A stretch of DNA of 64,000 nt. Origin: Trichomonas vaginalis G3 (lineage: Eukaryota; Parabasalia; Trichomonadida; Trichomonadidae). The stretch is taken from NCBI RefSeq assembly GCF_026262505.1, contig NW_026529296.1, positions 1 to 64,000 on the forward strand, in the 5' to 3' direction. Below the pieces are notes generated by a model. It saw nothing but the letters and a program-made list of their open reading frames with translations, did no database searches and had not been told where the DNA came from. Both the position numbers and the translations under genes were made by a program. Each line of letters starts with the position of its first letter. The stretch's first letter is position 1. Shown piece after piece: positions 22,079 through 30,575 of this stretch.

Positions 22079-22663
22079 TTACTTTACATAACCGCCTGCT
22101 GCCATAAGTCTTTGACGCCAGCCCATACCAGCTAATGAAGGTTGACTTGGTTTAGTTTCCAAACTAAACTTTGGTTTTGGTTTATCTTCAGTTTTTGGTT
22201 TTTCTTCTTCTATTGGTTTTTCGTCACTTTTCGGTTCCTCTGACTTTACTTCACTTGCAGGAACAGTTGTGCCGTCAACATCTTCATAAATATCATATGC
22301 CATTTGTTTTTGTTTTCCTTTCAACTTTTTGTGTTTGTTGTAAAGTTTAGAATATTTCGACTCTAAGTCAATGAGATGTTCTATAATGAACTGTTGGTCA
22401 GTGAAGTAAACTTTTCCATCTGTTGTCTCGAAAGCTCCTTCAGACTTCAATATTTTATTTGTGAGAGTCTGTTTCTTTTTTGAGATACTAGCCGTTCCAT
22501 TTCTATGAAAAGTGACTTTGTAGTTGGGGGTTGTATTTCCAGACCTGGCACTTTCTATTATTGAATTTTTCTCTTCATCTGTAAGTTCTTTGACAGGTTT
22601 TGACAATGGTTCTGAACTTTTTGTTTGTGGTGTCAAATCTACCGTTTCAACTTCTTCTGTCAT
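22079..22663 (-). CDS. Charged 194-residue Maverick protein
   Basis: Open frame MTEEVETVDLTPQTKSSEPL to RLMAAGGYVK. Lys/Glu-rich, with a likely helical middle (EHLIDLESKYSKLYNKHKK) and an acidic Pro/Lys linker. The end GMGWRQRLMAAGGYVK looks like a conserved tail. Leader: TTTTTACTGAGATGAAATG overlaps the start. Unknown family; a terminal-protein or scaffold role cannot be judged from sequence. Confidence 0.7.
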   Translation of the reverse strand: MTEEVETVDLTPQTKSSEPLSKPVKELTDEEKNSIIESARSGNTTPNYKVTFHRNGTASISKKKQTLTNKILKSEGAFETTDGKVYFTDQQFIIEHLIDLESKYSKLYNKHKKLKGKQKQMAYDIYEDVDGTTVPASEVKSEEPKSDEKPIEEEKPKTEDKPKPKFSLETKPSQPSLAGMGWRQRLMAAGGYVK

Positions 22664-22682
22664 TTCATCTCAGTAAAAAATT

Positions 22683-22835
22683 TTAGTTTGGTTTGTTTTC
22701 AACTGGTTGTTGAGGTTTTTTAAGTCGGTCTAAAACTTCCTGAGGTATAGGAAGAACTTGACAAACACGTGGTGTAACTGCTGGAAGCCGACAAATCCAT
22801 CTTGAACTCATTTGTCTCAATGCTGTATTGTTCAT
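22683..22835 (-). CDS. 50-residue conserved Maverick protein
   Basis: Encodes MNNTALRQMSSRWICRLPAV and ends VENKPN. Too short to stand out alone, but conserved in position at 2566-2719 and preceded by the same TTTTTACTGAGATGAAATG leader as its neighbour. Function unknown. Confidence 0.6.
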   Translation of the reverse strand: MNNTALRQMSSRWICRLPAVTPRVCQVLPIPQEVLDRLKKPQQPVENKPN

Positions 22836-22853
22836 TTCATCTCAGTAAAAAAT

Positions 22854-23255
22854 TTACATTCCCCACGTTTGAGGCGGTTGAGGTTGGTTATTGTTTACCC
22901 ACTGTTGTGCATGGTTATATCCTCTGTTAAAGAATCTTTCACCTTGGTCCATATAGTGTCCTGCTTGGTTATAGTAGTCATTTGCTTTGTTATAATAGTT
23001 TCCTGCTTGTCTTCCTACATTGTCCATCCATCCTTGAACTTTTCCTCTTGTTTCAGGATTTGGAATAAGATTTGTTGCATCTCGTGCTACATCCCAACCT
23101 TTCTGTACAGTTTGTATAATAGGTTGTGCTTTCTCTTTAAGTATACCTAATGTACTCAAAATCTTCCTTCCAACGCCAAATACACCTCTGGCTATTGTTC
23201 CCACTGCGGGTAAAAATCTAGATGCGACTCCTGCTAATGCGCCAAATAAACCCAT
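22854..23255 (-). CDS. 133-residue amphipathic virion-like protein
   Basis: MGLFGALAGVASRFLPAVGT forms a hydrophobic Gly/Ala-rich start. A helical part (QPIIQTVQKGWDVARDATNL) and a Tyr/Asn/Gln-rich tail follow. Small proteins of this build occur as minor capsid or membrane-active proteins in Polintons and adenoviruses (pVI-like); similarity here is by build, not by recognised motif. Divergent from the integrase with a 17-bp spacer. Confidence 0.6.
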   Translation of the reverse strand: MGLFGALAGVASRFLPAVGTIARGVFGVGRKILSTLGILKEKAQPIIQTVQKGWDVARDATNLIPNPETRGKVQGWMDNVGRQAGNYYNKANDYYNQAGHYMDQGERFFNRGYNHAQQWVNNNQPQPPQTWGM

Positions 23256-23272
23256 TTCTTATGGGTTAAAAA
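23256..23272. promoter_or_regulatory. 17-bp divergent spacer
   Basis: TTCTTATGGGTTAAAAA is all that separates the starts of the amphipathic protein (minus) and the integrase (plus). It fits the T-rich/A-rich pattern of the other divergent spacers. Confidence 0.5.
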
Positions 23273-24232
23273 ATGACGAATCCAAACAAGGACCCCTATG
23301 TTTCTAAAGCGACAAAGAAAGCACTCATGATAAAAATCTTTAGTTCAACACCAAATGCTTGGTTTATGGATATCTTGGAAAACATTCCGAGGTATAGAGA
23401 AGATGGACCACCATACTGGCTAATATTTGTCGGTCAAAACACAAGATACTGTGAAGCCATACCATTATGGTCCAAAAATATTTTAGATGTGAAAACTGCT
23501 TTGACAATATTCGTTGACAAATACCATCCAACAAAACTGACATCTGACTGTGAAAGTTCTTTCAAATCAGATGATGTAAAAAACTATCTGCGTTCAAAAA
23601 ATGTAAACCAATATTTCATTGTCGACCAAAACCATTCTGCTCTTGGTGTCATTGACGGTTGTATAAAAATGTTAAGAGACTTAAACCAACCACAAGGTGG
23701 TGAAGCAAATGAAATGTCATATGACGACAAGTATAGACACTTCTCCATGGCAAAGATGAGACAAGTTTTAAATATTTACAATAGCCGTAAACAAAAAGGT
23801 TTGGGAAACCACTCCCCCGAAGAAATGAAAAACAACCCTGACTTAGAGAAAGACTATATATTTAATAATTTAGTCAAAAGAGACAAACAAGAAAGAATGC
23901 CGGGCTTCAAACTTCAGAAAGGTGACAAAGTAAAAATAGAAATACCCAAACGCGACCCATATGAAAATACTATTGACTATGATAACAATGGGAACCTGAC
24001 AGGTACTCACATTCGTGTTCGTAAAAATAGAAGAAAGTATACAAGAGAATATTATGAAGTTTTAGGCAAACATGGCAAAATGTACACACTGCAAGCAGAA
24101 GATAAAACTACTATTGCCAGACCTCGTTTCAAACTTGTCAAAGTTCAAGGTGGTATACTTTCAAAGACAGTTCCTAACAAATATAAGACAACTCCTGACG
24201 AATATGCTAAAGAAGTTGAAAATGACGACTAA
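23273..24232 (+). CDS. RVE-type integrase of the Maverick
   Basis: 319 residues, open. Retroviral-type integrase core at about 30-190 with FMDILENIPRY, a LTSDCESSFKSDDVKNYL segment and HSALGVIDGCIKMLRDLNQP. C-terminal basic part at about 225-305 (KLQKGDKVKIEIPK, THIRVRKNRRKYTREYYEV) resembling the SH3/chromo-like tail of such enzymes. It inserts the element DNA into the host chromosome. Its stop codon overlaps the stop of the convergent fibre gene. Confidence 0.85.
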   Translation: MTNPNKDPYVSKATKKALMIKIFSSTPNAWFMDILENIPRYREDGPPYWLIFVGQNTRYCEAIPLWSKNILDVKTALTIFVDKYHPTKLTSDCESSFKSDDVKNYLRSKNVNQYFIVDQNHSALGVIDGCIKMLRDLNQPQGGEANEMSYDDKYRHFSMAKMRQVLNIYNSRKQKGLGNHSPEEMKNNPDLEKDYIFNNLVKRDKQERMPGFKLQKGDKVKIEIPKRDPYENTIDYDNNGNLTGTHIRVRKNRRKYTREYYEVLGKHGKMYTLQAEDKTTIARPRFKLVKVQGGILSKTVPNKYKTTPDEYAKEVENDD

Positions 24233-26232
24233 GCAATTCTATACCATGCGTAAACTGTCATGTAAGGTGGCATGTAGTCTTTACTTTGTCCCGTTGTTTG
24301 CGTATATCCTGAAACGCGATGTGTATGGTTTCCTCCTCCCTCAGTGTTACTCCAGTAACAATTTATAGCAAACTGAACGTTGTCTTTAACATCATATCCT
24401 TTACCTTTTGTCATTCCTGACCAATCCCAATATCTATGCTTATGCCAACCTGCTTGAGATGTACTTAAATCTAGTAGTGGACTGTGTGCAGGTAAATTTT
24501 CACCTGAAATCGTTTTACTTCCACCTGTTTCCTTTGAAGAGTTTGCACAATACAAAAACCTGTCAACTATTTGTTCCCATGCACCAACACCAAACATTAC
24601 TTGAGGACCTCTTGCTTCCATAGATGTATAAATAGAACCTACTGGGTTCATTAAATCAAACATATGAGATATTATAGGATTGTCTCTTTTGAACTTAAAA
24701 TATAGTGCAACTATTTCAGGTTTCTTCTGGTTTGTGTCAGAATATTTTTTATAATATAATCTTATGTTTTCAGGGTATGTACAATCTTGACTATAATATT
24801 TATTTCTGTCATCTTCATAATAGTATACTATTCTCGTTTTTTCTATTGCATTATATCTTTTATATCTATAATATTCTAAATATAATGTTTGCTTTTTTGG
24901 GTCTACATGTGGTGTTTTGTCGTCAGCACCATAGTCATAATAATATGGTGCTGGAGATGGGTCAGGCAATGTCATATCTGCCATTTCATAAACTCTTAAA
25001 TATTTCTTTTGTTCGTCTCCATATAAGTTTAAGTAGCAGTTGTTGTCTAATGGAACTTTAACTTGTGTACCATCATTCTTTTTATAGCTTACATACATTT
25101 CATTGTTATTTTTCGGAATGAGTTTACACCGTGTACCATTTTTTAAGGAATGTACAAACTGCCATCTAAAATATTTATTTTCTTCATTGAAAGAAAAGTC
25201 ACCAACAATAGTTTCAATATTTTTTGTTGTTCCTAGCAAACTTTGGTATATTTCATTGACATATGTTTTATCTGCTTTATTTTCAAGGCTAACGTTTAAG
25301 TCTGTTATTTCAGAAGATGTATGTGTATGTCCAACGGCACTTTTCCTGTTTAAGGTTTCTTGTAAGTTTGTAATATTTGCAATGGTATGTGTATGTCCAA
25401 CGTCACTTTTCCTGTTTAAGGTTTCTTGTAAGTTTGTAATATTTGCAATGGTATGTGTATGTCCAACGTCACTTTTCCTGTTTAAGGTTTCTTGTAAGTT
25501 TGTAATATTTGCAATGGTATGTGTATGTCCAACGTCACTTTTCCTGTTTAAGGTTTCTTGTAAGTTTGTAATATTTGCAATGGTATGTGTATGTCCAACG
25601 TCACTTTTCCTGTTTAAGGTTTCTTGTAAGTTTGTAATATTTGCAATGGTATGTGTATGTCCAACGTCACTTTTCCTGTTTAAGGTTTCTTGTAAGTTTG
25701 TAATATCAGATATAGAATGTGTATGAGTCTTATCTGCTTTTGTCTCTAATGTTTCCTTAAGACTTGGTATTTGGTTAATATAATGTATATGAGTCTTTTT
25801 AGAATATTCGTTTTCAGCTCTTGTCACTTCACTTGACATTTTATTGTCAACATATGTTTTGTCTGCTAGTTCAGGATGAGTATGTTCTTTTGTTGCATAA
25901 GCATTGTTAGCTCTTTCTTCTTCTTTTGCTATTGCATCGTCTACATATTCTTTGTCAGCTTTGTTGTCAACATCTGCTTTCAAAAGAAGTTCATTTATAG
26001 GTTTCTCGTTTAAAGTTCCTTTTGTTGGATTTATACAGACAGTATGGTTCTTATTGTCTTGAAACAGAAACTCATCTGTCATTGGGTTTATTGTCAGTTT
26101 TAAGTCACCCCCTTTCAATGACTCAGATATCTTAGAATAGTTTGAAAAGTTTGTTGTGTTCTTATTTAGAGCTTGCATAATGAGTTGTCGGTTGTGTTGT
26201 ATTTCTCTCATAGACGCTGTTTCATTTGACAT
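24229..26232 (-). CDS. Phage-tail-fibre-like protein
   Basis: 667 residues, open. N-terminal part about 1-95. Then a rod of short repeats (KADKTYVDN, HTHTIANITNLQETL) with six to seven near-perfect 22-residue units; a central globular part with DFSFNEENKYFRWQF and Tyr-rich strands; and a C-terminus with NPVGSIYTSMEARGPQVMFG, SGENLPAHS and YMPPYMTVYAWYRIA. The last part matches the C-terminal domain common in tailed-phage fibres and baseplate proteins. Likely trimeric and used for cell attachment (inference). Confidence 0.8.
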   Translation of the reverse strand: MSNETASMREIQHNRQLIMQALNKNTTNFSNYSKISESLKGGDLKLTINPMTDEFLFQDNKNHTVCINPTKGTLNEKPINELLLKADVDNKADKEYVDDAIAKEEERANNAYATKEHTHPELADKTYVDNKMSSEVTRAENEYSKKTHIHYINQIPSLKETLETKADKTHTHSISDITNLQETLNRKSDVGHTHTIANITNLQETLNRKSDVGHTHTIANITNLQETLNRKSDVGHTHTIANITNLQETLNRKSDVGHTHTIANITNLQETLNRKSDVGHTHTIANITNLQETLNRKSAVGHTHTSSEITDLNVSLENKADKTYVNEIYQSLLGTTKNIETIVGDFSFNEENKYFRWQFVHSLKNGTRCKLIPKNNNEMYVSYKKNDGTQVKVPLDNNCYLNLYGDEQKKYLRVYEMADMTLPDPSPAPYYYDYGADDKTPHVDPKKQTLYLEYYRYKRYNAIEKTRIVYYYEDDRNKYYSQDCTYPENIRLYYKKYSDTNQKKPEIVALYFKFKRDNPIISHMFDLMNPVGSIYTSMEARGPQVMFGVGAWEQIVDRFLYCANSSKETGGSKTISGENLPAHSPLLDLSTSQAGWHKHRYWDWSGMTKGKGYDVKDNVQFAINCYWSNTEGGGNHTHRVSGYTQTTGQSKDYMPPYMTVYAWYRIA
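25330..25726. repeat. 66-bp tandem repeats in the fibre gene
   Basis: Six units of 66 bp with almost no differences encode the rod repeat HTHTIANITNLQETL plus NRKSDVG. The near-identity at DNA level, third codon positions included, shows recent expansion or homogenisation. Confidence 0.85.
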
Positions 26233-26250
26233 TTTTATTATAGATAAAAT
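26233..26250. promoter_or_regulatory. 18-bp divergent spacer, shared promoter candidate
   Basis: TTTTATTATAGATAAAAT, identical to 9712-9729, separates the start codons of the fibre gene (minus) and the 26251 gene (plus). Near-symmetric, so it can present the same signal in both directions. Confidence 0.6.
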
Positions 26251-27095
26251 ATGCTTCCAATAGAAAAAGAAAATTCTAGAGTTGCTACAACTAAACCATT
26301 AGATGAACTTTTTACTAATGTCGGTCAAAAGTTTGAGACAGATACCGTAAAGCATGAAGGCTATCGTTTTGACTACCCATTAAGATGGTTAAGAGACCCA
26401 TCCGTCACAAAAGCTATTGGCTTTCGTAGAATGAAGTTCATTTCAGAAGCCATACATGGTTTCCCATTTACGGTCGGTTTTGAAGTTCGATACTATAACA
26501 AAGAAATATGTATGAGAAATTTGAACAGGGAAAACTTTTACAAGTGAATTTGCTTATAAACTTAGAAACAACTCTTCAAGCTTTTCAAGAAAAAATAAAC
26601 GATATCTATATCGAATATGCAAACCAGTATAACATTGACGAAGGAGAATACCATCTCGATATTATTTATGACAGGAAAAATGCAACTGTTAAAATCAATA
26701 AAATAGAAGACCTTGGAGAAAACGTTTATATTTCTACAAAATATAACAACTTGGCATGGTATAGATTTATGAGGATGTTAAATCAGCCTGCAGAATATCC
26801 AGTACACCCGGCCTTTTATGAAGTCGAAAAACCTAATGGAACATATGAAAATATTTTCGACCCAGATGCTATTATTGTTCATGCTTCATTTTCTGGTGCG
26901 CAAAACTCTTTCTTATGTCTGATGAATGATTTTTACGAAAAACCTACAAAGTTATATGAACCGCCGAGTGGAAGTATTTCAGACTTTCAAGTATGGTTTA
27001 CTACAGATGGAAGAAAAAGAATAATTCCATTATACCATGCGTTTTACTTAGAACTTAGTTTCATATACAACTACTATCGAACGATAAAAATATAA
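26251..27095 (+). pseudogene. Conserved Maverick protein of about 280 residues, broken copy
   Basis: Same protein as at 9730 and paralogue of 18996-19856. Starts MLPIEKENSRVATTKPLDEL; the second half has AWYRFMRMLNQPAEYPVHPA, IVHASFSGAQNSFLC and FQVWFTTDGRKRIIPLYH. Broken. Function unknown. Confidence 0.75.
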
Positions 27096-27099
27096 TTTT

Positions 27100-27342
27100 T
27101 TAATACGGTTGAGGTGTTGGATTTGGTTGCCAACTAGACTGTGGTGCAGGTTCAGGCTGTTGTATAACAGGAGCTTGTTCTTCTGGTTCAGGGTCTTTAG
27201 GTATAATACCAACGAACTGACCTACTCTTTTACCAATATTTTTGACACCGTTCCAAATTCCTCTTCCGACAGATTTTATTCCATTCCATATACCTCTTCC
27301 AACATTTCGAAAGAAGTTTCCAATACTACTGAAGAAACCCAT
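27100..27342 (-). CDS. 80-residue basic amphipathic protein
   Basis: MGFFSSIGNFFRNVGRGIWN leads into two repeats of GRGIWNG(I/V)K and a proline/glutamine-rich tail (PEPAPQSSWQPNPTPQPY). Strongly basic, amphipathic, with Trp residues spaced as in membrane-active peptides. Open here, broken at 10582. Likely a minor virion protein by build and position; no motif proves it. Confidence 0.65.
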   Translation of the reverse strand: MGFFSSIGNFFRNVGRGIWNGIKSVGRGIWNGVKNIGKRVGQFVGIIPKDPEPEEQAPVIQQPEPAPQSSWQPNPTPQPY

Positions 27343-27359
27343 TTTACTATATGTAAAAT

Positions 27360-27722
27360 CTAATGTCCGCCTAGTCTCTTACGTTTCCTGTTGAGTTCCA
27401 TAGCATTCTTTAACTGGAGCTCATACATTCTGTTTCTCATCTGGTAGAAAACATATTCTGGGTCAACTCCTGTGTTCGCGTCATCTGCATAAAGTTGTTT
27501 ATATCCCACTTCAGGGTTTGTATAAAACTCTTTCCATCTCATATTTGCATACCATGGTGGCAAACCTAACGCAGCGTCATTTGACATGGCAGTTTGCATT
27601 TGTACATCTGTTGGCACTTGACCATAGTTTGCCATTGCAGTTTGTATTCTAACTTCATTTGGAATATTCTCTGGGTTTGGTTGTCCAGGTTGCTGTGCAT
27701 TCGCTAAGTTCTGTGCGTCCAT
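27360..27722 (-). CDS. Conserved 120-residue Maverick protein, second copy
   Basis: Same protein as at 10842-11204, starting MDAQNLANAQQPGQPNPENI. Leader TTTTTATCTAATATTAAATG. Two similar AMANYG/AMSNDA segments and a basic end. Unknown family. Confidence 0.75.
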   Translation of the reverse strand: MDAQNLANAQQPGQPNPENIPNEVRIQTAMANYGQVPTDVQMQTAMSNDAALGLPPWYANMRWKEFYTNPEVGYKQLYADDANTGVDPEYVFYQMRNRMYELQLKNAMELNRKRKRLGGH

Positions 27723-27745
27723 TTAATATTAGATAAAAATATCTC

Positions 27746-27877
27746 TTACGAGTACATATACTGAACATTTGCAGGCATTGGTTCATCTTCATATTCTCTG
27801 TACTTTTCTGCCACGTCAAATAAATAAATGACACAATGGAAAAAACCTAAAACAAGTAGTCCTATTTCAAACCACAT
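27746..27877 (-). CDS. 43-residue membrane protein, second copy
   Basis: MWFEIGLLVLGFFHCVIYLF followed by DVAEKYREYEDEPMPANV and a short end. One N-terminal membrane helix. Overlaps the methylase gene end. Conserved with 11228-11359. Confidence 0.65.
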   Translation of the reverse strand: MWFEIGLLVLGFFHCVIYLFDVAEKYREYEDEPMPANVQYMYS

Positions 27878-28681
27878 TTACTTACTAATAAAATTTCTTT
27901 ATTGTGACACTTTCTCCGGTTTATAGGACCTCTCTCATACTCTATCTTGTCATATCTAAACTCATAGTCATGTATGTCTTCTAACCATCTCATGACACTT
28001 TCCAAACCACTTTTATCGGATGTAAAGTAAAAGCATGGATGGTTATGTATAACGTCTAAAGTTTCTAAAGAGTCTCTCAAAGTCCAGTCTACTTGGTATT
28101 GAAAATCCCATGTGTTATAGAACGGCGGGTCCACTATAAAGAAAACATTTTCCTTGTCTTTATATTTTTCATACAACTCTGTCCAATGACATCTCACAAA
28201 CTCTATACCCTCAATATATTTTTCTATGTCCTCTTTGAAAACATTTGTATAGTTAAGATATAAAACTTTTGACATAAGTGTTTCAATGTCATGAACTCTT
28301 ATAGAACCACTATATAATAGTCTAGCAGATATACTATCCCAGTCTATATATTCTGCTTTTTTCAAAACCTCTCTCACAATATTTTTCTTATCTAATGGTA
28401 TACGTTCCATCTTACCTATAGGTATCTTTTCTTTTAACTCTTTCAATATATTGTTTGTGTCTGGAATATGTTTGAGACGGTCCATATAGTTGTCGAAGTC
28501 ATTGCATATAATCTTTGAGTCTGGGAATATTGTATGACATAAAATGGGATATATAGAAACTTCCACCGAACAAATCTACAAATGTTAGACCATTCGGTAG
28601 TTTCTTAAGTTCTCTCAATATAATATCTTTACATCTACTCTTATTCCCAAAGAACGGTAACGGTGGTTTTGTAAAATTCAT
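27862..28681 (-). pseudogene. D12-class N6-adenine DNA methyltransferase, second copy, broken
   Basis: Same family motifs as 11344-12163: PPLPFFGNKSRCKDII, VDLFGGSFYISH and FFIVDPPFYNTWDFQYQ. Broken at about one place. The enzyme would methylate adenine in element or host DNA. It reads away from the structured spacer at 28.7-30.4 kb. Confidence 0.85.
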
Positions 28682-28712
28682 TTATATATAATAATAAAAA
28701 TGTTTTTACCCG

Positions 28713-28808
28713 AAAAGTGACAGAAAAGTGACAAAACATGAAAACATATATAATTTGTGAAAAGTGACATAAAAGTGACATTTTAAAAAGTGACACAAAA
28801 AGTGACAC
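28713..28808. repeat. Iteron-like AAAAGTGACA cluster
   Basis: Six direct copies of AAAAGTGACA within about 100 bp, right upstream of the methylase gene. The last four are spaced more loosely. Could be binding sites for a replication or regulatory protein, or sub-terminal repeats of the element. Confidence 0.7.
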
Positions 28809-28900
28809 TATTAATATGATGTAAATAGCAACGGTTTTTGTTTTGTCACCGGCTGGTCGGCTGGGGTTCGGTCCTCCTCTTGGGTCTTGGGCAAAATTTC

Positions 28901-29158
28901 TTAGGGGCTAGAGGGCACGAAGTGCCTGGAAGCCCCACTCACCTGACCTAAATCGTTTTTAATACGATAAAAGTAATTGGGTGCAACTTCTTCTAAAAGA
29001 TTTTTGACAAAAACATCAATTCTTTGATTTTTTAACGCAGCGCCAAAATCGTGATATTTTATCTTTTTAAATAAAGATTCAGAAACGTTATTCACAACGG
29101 TTAATTCATTTGGTCTGGCAGCGGCTATCCACATCATAGCCAACAATTCCTTATTCAA
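28901..29158 (-). CDS. Unrecognised 85-codon frame, possibly a remnant
   Basis: Encodes MNKELLAMMWIAAARPNELT and continues with protein-like sequence (SLFKKIKYHDFGAALKNQRI). Its N-terminal codons lie in half of a hairpin from the neighbouring array and its C-terminal codons in the 33-bp hairpin, so the true gene was probably longer or the frame is incidental. LLAMMWIAAARPNEL faintly recalls tyrosine recombinases, but too little is present to say so. Confidence 0.3.
   Translation of the reverse strand: MNKELLAMMWIAAARPNELTVVNNVSESLFKKIKYHDFGAALKNQRIDVFVKNLLEEVAPNYFYRIKNDLGQVSGASRHFVPSSP
28904..28936. repeat. 33-bp GC-rich hairpin, second copy
   Basis: Identical to 12226-12258. Stem GGGGCT/AGCCCC with inner GGCAC-GAA-GTGCC. 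Lies at the 3' end of the minus-strand frame 28901-29158. Confidence 0.65.
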
Positions 29159-29160
29159 AA

Positions 29161-30145
29161 TTCAAAAACTTGGGTGCAATCAGTTCTGATTGCACCCAAG
29201 TTTTTGAACTTTCTTGAGGGAATTAAAGGGTGAGAGATTTATAGTCTATCTATATATCTCCCACCCTCTAATTCCCTCCCTGACAGCGGGAAATTTTGTC
29301 TGAATGTTAAACTATTCAGACAAAGTTTCCCACTGTTTGCGAAGGAATTGTTGGCTATGATGTACTGATTCATGATCAGTACATCATAGCCAACAATTCC
29401 TTATATAAAGTTCAAAAACTTGGGTGCAATCAGAACTGATTGCACCCAAGTTTTTGAACTTTCTTGAGGGAATGGAAGAGTAAGAGGTATACATTATGAA
29501 TATATACCTCTTAACCCTTCCATTCCCTCTCTGACAGCGGAAAACTTTGTCTGAATGTTAAAACTATTCAGACAAAGTTTCCCGCTGTCAGCGAAAGAAT
29601 TGTTCCATCTGGTGCATAGAGTGTGAATCTATGCACCAATGGAGCAAGTCCCTCGCGAAATTGCCAAAACTTGCGTCGCATTTCAAAGATTGCGACCCAA
29701 ATTTTGGCGATTTCTAGTAGAGATGGAGTATTTTGAGTCACTGACCTATATGCAGTGGCTCAAAGGGCTCCATCTCTACTTTGAAGCAAGGAAACCTTTC
29801 CTCGAAATTTTGATAATTTGAAGAAAGTTTTCAAGCAATTAACAAAGGATTACTCGCTATGAGGTAAAAATTCTAGATTTTCACCTCATAGCGAGAGCTT
29901 CCCTTTCATTGCTTGAAAAATTTTCCCCAGCTTCAAAATTGGGGAAAGGGCTGTAAAGTCGACTCCGATACCAGCAGGTACCAGAGTATTTAAAAGAGAA
30001 GCCCTCGTACGAGTTTCTATGAAGACCTTCTCATTCAAGAAGATCTTAATAGAAAATCGTACGAGGGCATTGGAAACTCGCGTCTGGTACATGTTGGTAC
30101 CAGAGTGTTTGAGATTTGAAGACTCTGGTACTAACATGTACCAGA
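29161..30145. repeat. Array of about 15 consecutive long hairpins with a 250-bp unit
   Basis: Hairpins follow one another almost without gaps: 29161-29208, 29216-29278, 29280-29339, 29342-29402 (28-bp perfect stem, 5-nt loop), 29407-29462 (27-bp perfect stem, 2-nt spacer), 29466-29529, 29531-29591, 29591-29656, 29657-29714, 29716-29780, about 29781-29832, 29833-29914, 29922-29947, 30001-30068 and 30083-30145. The types recur every 250 bp (29161/29407/29657; 29216/29466/29716; 29280/29531/29781; 29342/29592). Stem bases differ between copies but stay paired. No coding frame runs through it. Confidence 0.85.
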
Positions 30146-30149
30146 ATTT

Positions 30150-30356
30150 ATGATGAATTTAAGATGGACCATTATAAAATGGTAGCGGTTTGTTTCAAAA
30201 AATTTTAGATGAGATTTGCATAGATATAGATTATATGATTTATACATATGAAAAATAATATATAAAAATATAATTTTGAGATAATTATGTAAATAATATT
30301 TTAAATATTTGAATTTGAAGTATAATTTTATAGTAAAATATATTATAAAGAGTATT
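30150..30356. other. Very AT-rich gene-free stretch
   Basis: Almost only A and T, with runs such as AATAATATATAAAAATATAA. No gene, repeat unit or hairpin of note. It separates the hairpin array from the next Maverick block. Confidence 0.5.
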
Positions 30357-30559
30357 TATATAAATATTGTAAAATAATATAAGTAATAAAAATTGAGACC
30401 CCCTCCCTGTTTTTGATGTTTTGTCACTTTTTCGGTAATTCTTATTGTTTCCTGACTTTCTTGAATTTTGGTTGGTTTCATCATAACGTGTTCATAGTAT
30501 ATCTTTATACTCTTGTCAGTTAGACTCGGTGCTATGTTCTGAATATTTCTGACTTGCAT
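30357..30559 (-). CDS. Small 67-residue frame divergent from the packaging ATPase
   Basis: From MQVRNIQNIAPSLTDKSIKI the first 45 codons look like a real protein; the last part runs into AT-rich DNA and is probably not native. It shares a 16-bp divergent spacer with the ATPase. One inverted AAAAGTGACA word lies inside (30419-30434), so this may be the edge of the element. Confidence 0.4.
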
Positions 30560-30575
30560 TTTTAATGGAGATAAA
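30560..30575. promoter_or_regulatory. 16-bp divergent spacer
   Basis: TTTTTAATGGAGATAAA-like spacer between the start codons at 30559 (minus) and 30576 (plus). Same T-run/A-run plan as the other Maverick divergent spacers. Confidence 0.5.

Larger units (their letters stand above)
9479..28740. mobile_element. Maverick/Polinton block 2
   Basis: A Maverick block with integrase, PolB, fibre, D12 methylase, packaging-ATPase part, KilA-N proteins and small virion-like proteins. 9479-12222 is a near-identical duplicate of about 26060-28735, so two copies are joined or overlap here. A foldback DNA transposon is inserted at 12287-13747. Apart from that insertion I count roughly six to ten breaks over the block. 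The high identity of the duplicated part argues for recent origin. Terminal inverted repeats were not located. Confidence 0.85.

Noticed and set aside
25103-25726. Long open frame antisense to the fibre repeats
   Set aside because: It mirrors the 66-bp repeat on the other strand and has repeat-driven openness only; the minus-strand fibre has clear domains.
28901-29158. Tyrosine recombinase remnant
   Set aside because: Only a faint likeness in one short segment; no catalytic Arg/His/Tyr pattern can be assigned.
29161-30145. CRISPR-like or tRNA-like array
   Set aside because: No constant repeat with unique spacers and no tRNA consensus; the 250-bp unit of four hairpins fits neither.
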